Positions 1-10,247 are shown, counted from the stretch's first letter. The stretch: DNA of 57,109 nucleotides from an uncultured bacterium (GCA_900547155.1 URFH01000015.1:1-57109); one strand, 5' to 3'. Translations and numbers: made by a program. Notes: generated by a model not told the origin, from the sequence alone.

Positions 1-11
1 CCCCCCCCCCC
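1..11. repeat. Homopolymer C11 (G11 on the coding strand of the tail fibre)
   Basis: Eleven consecutive C at the extreme left edge read as Gly codons in the tail-fibre frame. It may be a real slippery tract or an artefact of a contig end. Confidence 0.6.
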
Positions 12-1018
12 GAAACACAGTCATAGAGCCCGATTCGGGCACATTCGATTTTCACGGTGCCATCATCTAATAATTTCCGGGTAGAATACGGAGCACAGGA
101 GATATCGAACAAAATATCTCCGGTTTGGGCATTTTCAGGGAATTTTTTGCCGGTGTGAATGGTACCGGAGAAAAGGAAAAGCGAAGATGTGTCAAAGTCA
201 AACATAACCTCGTATTGCCCGGGCTCGCATGTGGAAACGTCAAGGGAGAGGTTTTCCGTGATTTTTTTAGTAATTCCCGAGGCGCTTGTAATGGTGAACG
301 GGGCTTGAGCGGTGATTGTGTTGTTTGCTTCGCTCAAGAGTGATTCCGTTCCGTCGGTTATTGCTCCGGAGTTTACGCAGAAAGGGACGAAAGAGCCGCC
401 GTTCAGCCTTATTACCTGCTTGCCGGCGTCGGTTATGTTTGACAGGTCAGGGTCGGCAAAGTCCAAAGCTTCCAGCTCTTCTGCTATTTCGGAAATTTCT
501 GCCGTTTTTTGCGCTGCAGAGGACGCAGAAGCCGCAGCCTGTTGCGCTGAATTATTTGCATTGATTTGTGCCTGATTCAAACTTTCTATTAAATCATCAG
601 GCGTCACACTTGAACCCTCTTGTACTTTTACTGAACGCTCTGCTTTACGATTTACCATTTGGATTAGTCTGACTATATAGTCAAGAGAAAACTCCAAAGA
701 TTTCAAATTTAATTTATCAGATGTACCATAAGGTGAATTTTGAGCGATAGGAATATCCAACATTAATGTTATCTTTTCACCCTCACCCAAAGTTTTATAA
801 GAACTCCCGAGAATTGGAAATATAATATAACTTCCGTCTGCATTACCTGTTTGATGAATAGTATAATCAATATTTAATTTTAATGCAGTTTGTACACCTG
901 CTTTATTTGTATGCAATACAAGTAACTCGTCTTCTGAGTTAATCAAAAAATCAAAATCAAATGTCATATTCGATGAGTTACCACTCCAGGTGTTTACTGG
1001 CTCTTTATCAGGAATCAT
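1..1018 (-). CDS. Tail fibre protein, N-terminal part (runs off the left edge)
   Basis: The first 339 codons are present; the 3' end lies outside the window. Residues 1 to about 130 have the pattern of the T7-type tail-fibre N-terminal domain, which docks the fibre to the tail tube: beta segments such as DFDFLINSEDELLV and NIDYTIHQTGN, then the helix DYIVRLIQMVNRKAER. An Ala/Ser/Gln-rich stretch (NNSAQQAAASASSAAQ) follows, as in a fibre shaft. The start is set by AAAGGG nine bases upstream of ATG. It is the last gene of the leftward structural operon in this window, after the two large ejection proteins, which is where podoviruses keep their receptor-binding fibre. The final visible codons are poly-Gly, encoded by an 11-base G run at the window edge. 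Family assignment is good; receptor specificity cannot be read. Confidence 0.8.
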   Translation of the reverse strand, partial: MIPDKEPVNTWSGNSSNMTFDFDFLINSEDELLVLHTNKAGVQTALKLNIDYTIHQTGNADGSYIIFPILGSSYKTLGEGEKITLMLDIPIAQNSPYGTSDKLNLKSLEFSLDYIVRLIQMVNRKAERSVKVQEGSSVTPDDLIESLNQAQINANNSAQQAAASASSAAQKTAEISEIAEELEALDFADPDLSNITDAGKQVIRLNGGSFVPFCVNSGAITDGTESLLSEANNTITAQAPFTITSASGITKKITENLSLDVSTCEPGQYEVMFDFDTSSLFLFSGTIHTGKKFPENAQTGDILFDISCAPYSTRKLLDDGTVKIECARIGLYDCVSGGG

Positions 1019-1037
1019 TATTATTTTCCCTTTCTTT

Positions 1038-4000
1038 TTAATCTTCTCCTGTAACTTTTTTAGCTCTGTATCTTGAGAAACCAAGCGTTTTTAAGAAACC
1101 TTTAGCAATATCGCCCTGCGCATAATCCCCAACTGCTTCAATTTGTGTATCGATTGCCTCCAGCGGTATTCCTGCGCCCTGAGCAAATATTTCGAGAGAT
1201 TTCAAAATATCTTCAAAAGAGAGTTCATCTTTTTTGAATTTATTTATTGGAGTGACAATAGCATTATTGAAACGGGTGAACCAATCTCTATTCCCAAAAT
1301 ATTCTTCTCCTGTTATACCTGACCATAAAGCACGGGCAGCTTCACCAAAAAACGGAATACAGGTAATACTACCCAAACAGGATATAAGCATATCCGCATA
1401 TAATTCATCAGGGTCACCGGTTGTCAAAAACATTATTGGAGATAAACTGCTTGCCATATTAAAAATCAAAGGCAAAACATACCAGTAGAGAAATATTGTT
1501 TTAACCGCTTGTCTTTTAGAGATTTTACCTTGTTTAGCCTGAATAACAGCGTTTGCGCATATTCTGAAATATTGATGAGGAGTATTCTGATATGCGAACA
1601 ATAACCGGGCAAAAGGATTGTTTTTACTGTTCCTCTGTAGATTTGATAAAGTTGAATTTATACTCGATTGTTGATCGCTTATGGTTTTCTGCCTGAATAG
1701 TTCAAAAGCCTGCTCTTTAGTAAAGCCTTTTTTCATCAAAACATCAATATAAGCCTTACCACCCCAGCATAAATTTAACAAATCCCCAAACCGCATATTC
1801 AAGCTGAAATAGTCATTAAGCAAGCTAACTCTCGAAAATAATTTATTATCAACCTGATTTTTCATTGCTTCATTCAGATTTGCCCTTGTCAAACGGTCTT
1901 TTAAATATTCATCATTCATCATAAAGTCGATAGCTTCACGAGGATGTTTCATTGTTTTTATGAATGCTTTTAACCATTCTATTGAGCCGACATATTCATT
2001 ACCCAGCCCGTAATTGATTAAACCTAAAACCTGTTTGATTCCAATTTGAGGTTTTATAAACATAGGGGCAGCAATAATATTTGACATGAGCCTTGAAATA
2101 ATCCCCTCGGCATTAGAAAGTGTCGTTACCTGTCCATCATAGAGATTAGCAGTAACATGCTGCATAAATTCCGTATATACTTTATCGTCGAACACAGATT
2201 GAATTTTAACTCTTAAATCATTATCCCTAAAAACTTTGTTCATTAAATCTAACTGTTCACCCATTATAATAATGGTGTTAGCTTTCTGAATATGATTAAA
2301 AAGAACATTTACAGGGTTTGCCGGAGTAATTCTTATTGACGGCCCTGCTGAACGCATTTTTACAAACTTCGGATTCGTCGATTTTTCAGTGTATTGATTA
2401 AACAAATCCAGCTCATTTACTTCTTTAAGTTCAGATTTGCGGGGAAAATAACAGGTCACTTTCCCCATATCAATATGGTGTTTTTTAATATGATATTTAT
2501 TTAATTCAGGATAATATTTCTCTGCAGCCATTTGCAGAACGTCACCCATAAGTTTTTCTTGGGGTGTAAGATTAGATAATAATTCCTCAAACTCACCTCT
2601 GTCAAATTGACCTTTAGGCGCCCTTGTTTCGTCCCCCATGTCTGTCAGCATTTCGTAAGATGTCGGGTTTTTAGCTTGAATATAGTAATATAGAATTTCC
2701 ATTTTGGAAAGCGTAATAGTTTCCCAATCCCACACTCCCAGATTATCTGTTTCATATTTATTGGCATATCTTTGTTTTATTGTGTGTTTATCATTCGCCA
2801 TCTCAATAAATTTATTATTGAGCATAGTACCTTTTAATATTCCTTTGTAACCAAAAATATCAGCAATTTTATTAAGAACTTCTTCTCTATCCTTGCCGAC
2901 TTTCCCGTCAACTTGAGCATACAAAAGGTCAAGACTGAATTTATTTTTTATTTTGTCATCAAAAATCATTGAAAGCAGTGAATCAAAATTTGCTTCCATT
3001 GAATATAATTCTTCAAGTCGGCCAACTTTATTTTTATGAGCTTCAACTGCCTGTGCACAATTATTTATCCAATTTTGCTGATTCATTCTTTGTTGAAAAT
3101 CAATCTCATCACGGGCAACTTTACCCGTGAATTTCGCATTCTGAATTTTATCCAGTAATGTTAGCAGTGATTCAGTTGAGTTGTAATATATTCCGTTTGC
3201 CTTAAATTGAATAAAAGAATTTTCTATATCTTCAAAATAATCCTCTGTCTTACCTGTTATAGTGCCGTTTTCTTCAAATTGTGCCGCACGTCTTTCAAGT
3301 TCACCATTTACATAAGCGTCATATAAATCCTTTACCTGCTCCTGTTTCATACGATTAATTTCTCTCAGACGCTCAAATAATTTATTTGTCTGATAATCGT
3401 ATCTTGTTTTCTTAGTCCCTTTGACAATTTCAGGTGTAGTTCTTTTAATCTCATTTATGATTGTATCAGCAAGATTCTTTCTTAACGAAACATCGTTGAG
3501 TGTTTCCGCATAGTCCATCACGCTGTCAAGATTTCTTTCTATTTCTCTGAAAGAGCTGTAATCTTTGAGTTTATCAAAGATTTTCATCTTGTCATGTTCT
3601 GTCATAAAATCAAGACGTTTGATTATTTTACGAGCATACTCAGCAAATTGAGAAGAATAGTCCCCGTATCCCTCAAGAGTAGCAGCATAAATTTTCAAAT
3701 CTTCTTTTGCTTTCTGAAACTCTGTCAAATTATCATATCTATCTATTTCATTAGTTCTGTTTTCCCATTGTGTAATAATGTCCTCTTGAATATAAGGATG
3801 TACACTATCCGCCCAATCAAAAAAAGCAGCCATAGTAATATCTTTATTTTTAGTATTTTTGTAATCATCAATAAGATATTCCAATTCATATTGAGCTTTT
3901 TTTATATCTTCTTCGCTAAATTCATTTTTGTTATTTAGGTTATTTGAATCATACAAATAGCGCTTTTCATTGATAACATCCAAAGCTTGCTTAACCAGCT

Positions 4001-7000
4001 CCGAATCAGCACCCGCCGTCATATTTTCATAACTTACCCCGGGGTCATAGAAAAATTCAGCCCAATTACGCTGAAAACCATCTCCGCCGGAAAAAGGGTC
4101 ATCAACTTCGAGCAAATATTGTTCTATTTTTTCTTTGCGTAGCTTTATTCCTTTATTTTTCTTCTGGTAATTAGAATTGTTACCAAAAAGCATATAGAGT
4201 TCTTGCTTATTTTTTACAAGAGGATTTCCGTCAGAATCTTTTGTATGAATTGCAGCAGTAAATAAAATATCATAAGCAGTATCTCTAAACCGCCTTTGTC
4301 TTTCTGTTAAGTGTAGAGGCGTTATTTTTCTTTTTTCTGCATATTCATAGTTCAAACGCAGCAAGGCATTTTGTTTCGCTTTATCAATTAATTCCGCAAC
4401 TTTTTTATCTTTTGCCTCAATCGTATTATCGCCGAGCAATTCATCAAATACTGTCTTTGCTTTGTCATCGAGTTCTATTTCTTCACTCATAGAAAGATTT
4501 GTATATAAATCATTAAGCCATCTTTTGAAATTTTCAAATGCACGTTTCAAGCCGTATGTAGGTGCTTTACCGCTTTTTACATAAGCAACAAAACCATTCG
4601 CAAATTTTTCGTGCTGCTTTGTTGTATATTCAACACCGTTGTAATTAAGCCATTTGTTTACGGTATTCAATAATTCTTTTGCTCTGACATTACGCAAGGC
4701 AAGATTATTCAAGGTTGTTAAATAAACGTGCGCAAACTCGTGTAGCAGAGTAGATTTATCAGATTTGTTTTTTAATAGAACAATCAAATTATCTTTTGTT
4801 GTTCCGTCAAAATTAAAACGTTGATATGTGAATCCTCGTGCGTCATCTATGGGGTTATAATCATTTCCCGAATGATAATAAGTTTCAGGTTTCTTTATTT
4901 CCGTTATGTTGTAAAGATGTACGGTTTTTGGATTGAAACCGGCTGCATTATCTGTTATACTGTTAGTATCAGCTTCGGTTTCTTTGAAGCTACGTTTAGC
5001 GTAGTCCGACCGAAGCTGATTTTCATTTCTATATTCTTCGGTATCAAACACTATTTTATAAACTTTACTGCCGACTTTCACGTTTGTCGCAAAGTAATGA
5101 TATTTTTCAATATTAGGCTTTTTGTCTTTTTTGGTATTTTCTTTTGCACCGGAATATTCTGCATTAGCAAGTAATTTTTCTAAAGACATAATATATTTGT
5201 TATGTCTTTTTCTGCTCATTTTATCCAATTTTTTATAATTACTTGCATTTAATATTTTTTTCTTAACTCTGTTGCCGCCCTTTATATCAACCACAAAATC
5301 AGGGTTAGCAGTAGCGAATTTTATTCCCTCTTCAATAATTTTATTAATATAATTTTTAACTTCTTGAATTGTCGGCGATTTTTCAAAATCATCCGTTAAA
5401 TCAACAATATTATTGTTTTCAGCTTGATAATAAATGTTAGAATTTGAATTGTCAAAACTTCCTTGAGTTCTTACAGGCTTGAGCTTTTTCCTTACTTCTG
5501 TTATAATAGAATTAGGGTTCTGACTCAAGAGCATTCCCTTTGTGGTAACGGAAGATGTATTCTTCGCTTGAGCAGCCCTATTTTTATTGAGCCATTTGTC
5601 AATATTTTCTTCACTATCTATAAATACTGTTGTGATTATTGGCTGTTTCTTTTCAAAAGTTTCAACCACGACCCCGTAGGTTTCATTGTTATTCCCTATA
5701 ATCTTTAACAACAAAGGCTGCCCGTCAAATCTCGGTTTATTGCTATAGGCAACATCAGCAGGAGTATCAAGGTTGCTCAAAACATTGTGCCACTCTTCTG
5801 CACTCAAACGATGTCTGTTTTCATCGTGAACGACTGTATCGTGAGGTATTCTTACAGATATATTCTCATTTGTATAATCAAAATAACTTTTTTTCTGTTT
5901 TGATTTACTTTCTTTAATCTCTGATTCTTTTTCAAATACTTGATTATAAAATTCCTCAAAATCCTTTTTGGGAGATTTATACATAGCAGATTGAAATTGA
6001 GGTTTTGTATCATTAGCTACATTCATCTCAACCCCGCCTCGCAAAACCAACGAATCAGCTTGCTGTTCTGCTTTTGCCTGTTCTGCCGTCAAACTTTGTG
6101 TATTAATAGCAAACTCTCTGTTCAGCTCATTTATATCCATACCGATATTTTTAGCAAGAGAAGAAACCGCATTTGATTGAATATCAGCAGCGGCCAGAGC
6201 TTCTTCTTTTTCAAGACCGGCATTAAGATTCTGAGTAAAATATCTGTTTTTTAAATCTCTAACATCATTTTCAAAATTAATAGCATTTGTTAAATCTTTA
6301 TTATCAGCAATATCTCCTAAGAATTTTTCTTTTTCAAGTTCTGATGTTAATTTCATATAATCAGAAATTGTTTGCTCATCAACATTTTGGTTTCTTAAAT
6401 GCCTTGCAACTTGTGAAGCAGCAAAGCTCATTGAGCCGGGAATTGAAAATAAGCCTAATTCAAGCAATAATTCTTCTGCTCCCGGATTGATAGCTTCACA
6501 CAATTTCTCAAAAGTAGAAACATCTTGTCTATCATCAATACCAAAAATGACACGCAATACACTACCTGCGCGTTCTTCGCCCATTTCTTCAAGAATGCCG
6601 TTGAAGCCTGCTCTTGTCATAATATCTTTGACAGTAGCATTGGGCCTAAGCGTTCTCATAGCTTTTATAAAAGCTGCCCTTGTATCACGAGAAAACAATT
6701 TTTTTTCAAGAGGACTGGCTAATTTATTTAAGCTTTTAAAAGACAAACCGGCAGCCTCCCCCAAACCTGCACCCATTTCTTCCGACCAGTTTTCAATTAC
6801 AGTATCACCCCAAGCCTTTAAAAAGGTAAGTGCGGGAGAAGTATCAGCAGTCTCAAGAACAACCTGACCCTTGTCAGTTATCCCCAAACTTTCATGTAAT
6901 TTTCTCATACCGTAATTCTCAGCAACTCTCTGAGGCATACCTAAAGATGTTCTCGTTACCGCGCCTGCCGCTCCTTCAAGCAGTCCCTTTGTTAGCCTTT

Positions 7001-7853
7001 TGCCAACCTCCTTTTTTGTTGCCTCCTGCAAACCTCTGGTTATAGTCTTTTGAATGGCATTTTTTCCTATTGAAGCTAAACCGCCTGTTGCCATAAATTC
7101 ACCTGCAAAAGACGGTAACTCTAAAGCGCCCTGTATAAGCTTGCCGCCAAAAGATACCCCTCTGTAATTTTGTTCAGCAACGTCTAAAATATAGGCATTA
7201 AGCTGAGTGATTTCTTTTTTTGATAATTCTTCGCCTTTATTTTTTTTATCAATAATTTTTTTGATGTCAGTCGCTTCATCTATAGCAGTACCACTACCCA
7301 AAAAAGGAATCGTTCTCGACCAGTCCGAACGAATAAATGCTTCACCTGCTTTTATCTGCCCCTTTTTCTCCCAATCTGCCAGAGCTTGTGCAGGTACTTC
7401 TGTTAAAACTTCTGTATTATCTATATATTTTCCGGCTCTTTTTTCTTTCTGTCCGCGGTAAAGCTTTTCGTTGATAGAGCCCAAAATACTCATTTTCCAT
7501 ATTGATTTTAGCGGGTTCAAATCAGGAGTATTTAGCCCCCAATCTTCATCATATTTTTTTCTTAACTTTGCATATTCCACCCACGACATACCCGCTTCTT
7601 TTTGCGGAATATTTGCAGCATATTGGACAGAATCCTGTCTTAATTTGTTAAATCGTTCAGCAATAGACATACCTATTTCAGGCTCATCATCAGTTGATTT
7701 GACATTTGATAATGCCGATTGATTTATTGAACCTTTATTTGATTCCACGGGTATTGATTTGAAAATATTATCCAATTCACTCTCTGACGGAGCCTTATCT
7801 CCCTCAATTTCCAAAACCCGTCCATCCGGTGATGTGATTTCAAAAACTGGCAT
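1038..7853 (-). CDS. Giant polyvalent virion (ejection) protein with HEFAH metallopeptidase motif, 2,271 aa
   Basis: It sits where T7 has its largest internal core protein (gp16, about 1,300 aa), between the M15-type ejection protein and the tail fibre, so it is probably packaged in the head and ejected with the DNA. Visible parts: an N-terminal region with Gly/Ala-rich amphipathic stretches (about residues 240-310), a zinc-protease-like motif LLHEFAHVYL with HEFAH at residues 1038-1042, a long charged helical middle, and a hydrophobic segment near the C-terminus (about 2115-2180) that could enter a membrane. This layout is typical of phage large polyvalent proteins, which string several enzymatic domains in one chain. 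I see no clear lysozyme or transglycosylase motif. The start has GGGTAG just upstream. The peptidase activity is inferred from the motif only. Confidence 0.75.
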   Translation of the reverse strand: MPVFEITSPDGRVLEIEGDKAPSESELDNIFKSIPVESNKGSINQSALSNVKSTDDEPEIGMSIAERFNKLRQDSVQYAANIPQKEAGMSWVEYAKLRKKYDEDWGLNTPDLNPLKSIWKMSILGSINEKLYRGQKEKRAGKYIDNTEVLTEVPAQALADWEKKGQIKAGEAFIRSDWSRTIPFLGSGTAIDEATDIKKIIDKKNKGEELSKKEITQLNAYILDVAEQNYRGVSFGGKLIQGALELPSFAGEFMATGGLASIGKNAIQKTITRGLQEATKKEVGKRLTKGLLEGAAGAVTRTSLGMPQRVAENYGMRKLHESLGITDKGQVVLETADTSPALTFLKAWGDTVIENWSEEMGAGLGEAAGLSFKSLNKLASPLEKKLFSRDTRAAFIKAMRTLRPNATVKDIMTRAGFNGILEEMGEERAGSVLRVIFGIDDRQDVSTFEKLCEAINPGAEELLLELGLFSIPGSMSFAASQVARHLRNQNVDEQTISDYMKLTSELEKEKFLGDIADNKDLTNAINFENDVRDLKNRYFTQNLNAGLEKEEALAAADIQSNAVSSLAKNIGMDINELNREFAINTQSLTAEQAKAEQQADSLVLRGGVEMNVANDTKPQFQSAMYKSPKKDFEEFYNQVFEKESEIKESKSKQKKSYFDYTNENISVRIPHDTVVHDENRHRLSAEEWHNVLSNLDTPADVAYSNKPRFDGQPLLLKIIGNNNETYGVVVETFEKKQPIITTVFIDSEENIDKWLNKNRAAQAKNTSSVTTKGMLLSQNPNSIITEVRKKLKPVRTQGSFDNSNSNIYYQAENNNIVDLTDDFEKSPTIQEVKNYINKIIEEGIKFATANPDFVVDIKGGNRVKKKILNASNYKKLDKMSRKRHNKYIMSLEKLLANAEYSGAKENTKKDKKPNIEKYHYFATNVKVGSKVYKIVFDTEEYRNENQLRSDYAKRSFKETEADTNSITDNAAGFNPKTVHLYNITEIKKPETYYHSGNDYNPIDDARGFTYQRFNFDGTTKDNLIVLLKNKSDKSTLLHEFAHVYLTTLNNLALRNVRAKELLNTVNKWLNYNGVEYTTKQHEKFANGFVAYVKSGKAPTYGLKRAFENFKRWLNDLYTNLSMSEEIELDDKAKTVFDELLGDNTIEAKDKKVAELIDKAKQNALLRLNYEYAEKRKITPLHLTERQRRFRDTAYDILFTAAIHTKDSDGNPLVKNKQELYMLFGNNSNYQKKNKGIKLRKEKIEQYLLEVDDPFSGGDGFQRNWAEFFYDPGVSYENMTAGADSELVKQALDVINEKRYLYDSNNLNNKNEFSEEDIKKAQYELEYLIDDYKNTKNKDITMAAFFDWADSVHPYIQEDIITQWENRTNEIDRYDNLTEFQKAKEDLKIYAATLEGYGDYSSQFAEYARKIIKRLDFMTEHDKMKIFDKLKDYSSFREIERNLDSVMDYAETLNDVSLRKNLADTIINEIKRTTPEIVKGTKKTRYDYQTNKLFERLREINRMKQEQVKDLYDAYVNGELERRAAQFEENGTITGKTEDYFEDIENSFIQFKANGIYYNSTESLLTLLDKIQNAKFTGKVARDEIDFQQRMNQQNWINNCAQAVEAHKNKVGRLEELYSMEANFDSLLSMIFDDKIKNKFSLDLLYAQVDGKVGKDREEVLNKIADIFGYKGILKGTMLNNKFIEMANDKHTIKQRYANKYETDNLGVWDWETITLSKMEILYYYIQAKNPTSYEMLTDMGDETRAPKGQFDRGEFEELLSNLTPQEKLMGDVLQMAAEKYYPELNKYHIKKHHIDMGKVTCYFPRKSELKEVNELDLFNQYTEKSTNPKFVKMRSAGPSIRITPANPVNVLFNHIQKANTIIIMGEQLDLMNKVFRDNDLRVKIQSVFDDKVYTEFMQHVTANLYDGQVTTLSNAEGIISRLMSNIIAAPMFIKPQIGIKQVLGLINYGLGNEYVGSIEWLKAFIKTMKHPREAIDFMMNDEYLKDRLTRANLNEAMKNQVDNKLFSRVSLLNDYFSLNMRFGDLLNLCWGGKAYIDVLMKKGFTKEQAFELFRQKTISDQQSSINSTLSNLQRNSKNNPFARLLFAYQNTPHQYFRICANAVIQAKQGKISKRQAVKTIFLYWYVLPLIFNMASSLSPIMFLTTGDPDELYADMLISCLGSITCIPFFGEAARALWSGITGEEYFGNRDWFTRFNNAIVTPINKFKKDELSFEDILKSLEIFAQGAGIPLEAIDTQIEAVGDYAQGDIAKGFLKTLGFSRYRAKKVTGED

Positions 7854-7858
7854 TATAT

Positions 7859-9949
7859 CTACCCTTTAACTCTAACTGTATAGTTACCGACTTTATAAAT
7901 ATTGTTATTATTTATTCTGCTTTTATTTGTATTTAAAGTAATATGAGCATGATTAACGTGGTTTGTACCGTATTGCTTGTCAAATGCCCTTTCATCTTTA
8001 ATTTTTGGATTAGACCCGAACTTAGCAAGTATGTAAGGGTCTGACGTACCGATTTTCCTAACTTGAGGATTCTTTATCTGAGCAGCAAAAAACTTCTCTT
8101 TTATAAGATTAGAATGTTCCGACATAGAAACGTCAACAGCTTCACCTGTTGAATGATAGGATGTATATCTTCCGTTAGCCGGCCGATAACGCCCGCCCTG
8201 AACAATAGTAAAATTTGCGCCCAGTTCTTTACCTAATTTTGGGATATAGCTGTCCGCATAATAAGTTAATTCTTTTGTTTCATGCGGTTTTGCATAAGTA
8301 GCGTCTATTTTGCTTTGCAAGTCCTCTCTTTTTTGGCGCATTACTTTATTGGCTCTATCATGAATAATCTGCGAGCGCTCTTTTGAATCCGGCTGCCTCT
8401 TGTGTATTTTTTCAAAATACGCAAAATCATTTGTAATAGTTTTGATAAACCCTACCTGCTCAGCCATCCCCTTTTCAATATTTTTATAAGTCTTTACGCC
8501 GTCTTCACCTTTATATCCCAGACTGTCAACAATAGACTTTAATTCACTATCATTAATCTTGCGGCCATGTCTTTTCTCAAATTCATTAACAAGAGATTGA
8601 ACCTCTGAATAGATAACTTTTTCAGTTTTATCATGACCGCCGATTTCTTTGAGAGCTGAATCAATAACTTTGTTATCTTCCTGAATAATTGTATATTCCA
8701 TACTCCCGATTTTGTCCTGTGCTTCTTTAAAGCTTTTAAAATCGCTTTCGGACAGGTACGGCCTGTATTGGTTTAAATCAGTATTCTTGAATCCCTCAGC
8801 GTCATAAGTCATTTTTTCCTGTAAATCTAAATAAACCTGATGACCTGTTTTGATTTCTCCAAACTTACGCATTTGTTCAATATAAGACATTTGTGCCTTA
8901 ATTGCGTCAGGTGCCTGGGTAACGTCTATTGCTTGATAAGCAGAATCAGGGTCGGACTGTAATGCAGATATAACTTTATCCCAGCTTGCTTGGCTTTTGG
9001 CCCTGTCCCGCTCAGCTTGAACTCTGTCATTTTCCCGCATTTTACTTTCGTATTGAGAACGAACATCAGCTTGCAAATCAATATTTTCTATTTTACCAAT
9101 CTCATCATAAGCCTGTTCAAGAGAATAACCTTTTGCAATCAATCCCTCAACAATACTTCTTGCCTGATATCGTTTGTCATTGGTATTAACGGCATTTAAT
9201 ATTGAATTATGCTTATCCGGAGCTATTTCTGATTTATGGGCTTCATAATATTCTTTAGCCCGTAAACTGCCATCAGACAATAAAGAACCAATTACACTCT
9301 CATGAAATTTTGAAGCAAACCCGATTTTTGCAAGTTTTGTTTTATCCTCATCCCAATTTTGCAACTGCGCTTGCAAATCAATAGCGATATATCCCTGCTG
9401 CAGATTTTTAGCTAATAAAGAATCGTCATTTCTGTCAAGTATAGCCTGATTTAAAAGATTATTTTCTTTTTCTGCATAAACACTATTTTGCCAATTCTTT
9501 GTTTCATCTGCGTCATGTTTATTAACAGAAGCAAAAATAGTATTTTTTTTCGCAGCAATAGCATTAATCGCCATTGATTTGTAGGTACCTGTAAGCCCTG
9601 ATTCCTCCAGCACCTGTTGAGCATATTCGTCATAACTTTGCATTACAGCGGGTGCCTGCCCGGCGGCACTTTTACCGGTTTTATAAAAATATCCGTTATC
9701 CTTATCATATAAGCTCTGTTGAGCATAAGTATCAAGCTTGTTTGTAACTTCAACAATTTTTGTTTTTGCAAGTTGGTCAAGCTGTTTTTCTATATTGTTG
9801 CTGATATTTTCACTCATCCGCCCCAGAACATAATTTGCACGCGCAATATTTTCCCCGACCATATCGCCATTTACGCTAACTTGATTATAACCCTGCGGTG
9901 TTCTTTGATTTCTAACTGCGGGCTGATTATATATTGGAACCTGCGGCAT
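7859..9949 (-). CDS. Internal virion/ejection protein with C-terminal M15-type peptidase domain
   Basis: This 696-aa protein has a Gln/Asn-rich, mostly helical N-terminal part (about 1-540) like podoviral internal core proteins, and a C-terminal domain with the zinc ligands of peptidase family M15 (D-Ala-D-Ala carboxypeptidase or endopeptidase type): H599 and D606 in YHSTGEAVDVSM, and H667 and H669 in NHVNHAHITL. The likely job is to open cell-wall peptides locally during DNA ejection. It replaces the transglycosylase used by T7. The start is preceded by AAAGGAAAA. The stop lies five bases before the start of the 2,271-aa gene, so the two are co-translated. The fold is well supported by motif spacing; the exact bond cleaved is unknown. 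Confidence 0.8.
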   Translation of the reverse strand: MPQVPIYNQPAVRNQRTPQGYNQVSVNGDMVGENIARANYVLGRMSENISNNIEKQLDQLAKTKIVEVTNKLDTYAQQSLYDKDNGYFYKTGKSAAGQAPAVMQSYDEYAQQVLEESGLTGTYKSMAINAIAAKKNTIFASVNKHDADETKNWQNSVYAEKENNLLNQAILDRNDDSLLAKNLQQGYIAIDLQAQLQNWDEDKTKLAKIGFASKFHESVIGSLLSDGSLRAKEYYEAHKSEIAPDKHNSILNAVNTNDKRYQARSIVEGLIAKGYSLEQAYDEIGKIENIDLQADVRSQYESKMRENDRVQAERDRAKSQASWDKVISALQSDPDSAYQAIDVTQAPDAIKAQMSYIEQMRKFGEIKTGHQVYLDLQEKMTYDAEGFKNTDLNQYRPYLSESDFKSFKEAQDKIGSMEYTIIQEDNKVIDSALKEIGGHDKTEKVIYSEVQSLVNEFEKRHGRKINDSELKSIVDSLGYKGEDGVKTYKNIEKGMAEQVGFIKTITNDFAYFEKIHKRQPDSKERSQIIHDRANKVMRQKREDLQSKIDATYAKPHETKELTYYADSYIPKLGKELGANFTIVQGGRYRPANGRYTSYHSTGEAVDVSMSEHSNLIKEKFFAAQIKNPQVRKIGTSDPYILAKFGSNPKIKDERAFDKQYGTNHVNHAHITLNTNKSRINNNNIYKVGNYTVRVKG

Positions 9950-9969
9950 AATATTTTTCCTTTACCAAA

Positions 9970-9997
9970 TTGACAAAAAATCAGAATAAAATATAAT
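9970..9997 (+). promoter_or_regulatory. Consensus sigma-70 promoter for the opposite-strand small membrane genes
   Basis: TTGACA at 9970-9975 and TATAAT at 9992-9997, separated by 16 bases. Both hexamers match consensus exactly. Transcription should begin about 10003-10005, which coincides with the ATG at 10005, so the transcript would have almost no leader. Confidence 0.8.
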
Positions 9998-10004
9998 TAA
10001 CTTT

Positions 10005-10247
10005 ATGGAATATTTAAAAGAAGCAAATAAAAATCTAATAGCCCTGCGAACAAGTATTATTGCAGTTATTATTGTATTAACCGGCGGTATTGCAGGATTA
10101 ATTCTTTCAAGAAGTTTTTCTTTAACTGATATCGTTGTTCTTTTAATTCCCGGAATTTATTTTGATATTGTCTTTTTGCAAAATGTTTTAAGCTTAAATG
10201 ACAGAATTAGTGACAATATAAGGAGAATGCAAAATGAGTACAGGTGA
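10005..10247 (+). CDS. Small two-helix membrane protein (probable prophage moron)
   Basis: An 80-aa protein with two hydrophobic segments (about residues 14-35 and 41-62) and charged ends; the family is not recognised. It is transcribed against the surrounding late genes from a perfect consensus promoter, which is how morons (genes expressed from the dormant prophage) are arranged. No ribosome binding site precedes the ATG, and the predicted transcript start falls on it, so it may be read as a leaderless mRNA. It overlaps the next small membrane gene by 14 bases. Possible roles are superinfection exclusion, another change to the host envelope, or a holin; the sequence does not decide. A holin is less likely because the promoter is separate from the late operon. 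Confidence 0.65.
   Translation: MEYLKEANKNLIALRTSIIAVIIVLTGGIAGLILSRSFSLTDIVVLLIPGIYFDIVFLQNVLSLNDRISDNIRRMQNEYR

Noticed and set aside
3594..7722. Many plus-strand frames inside the giant ejection protein gene
   Set aside because: They are shadows of a single long coding frame, with poor starts and low-complexity hydrophobic translations.
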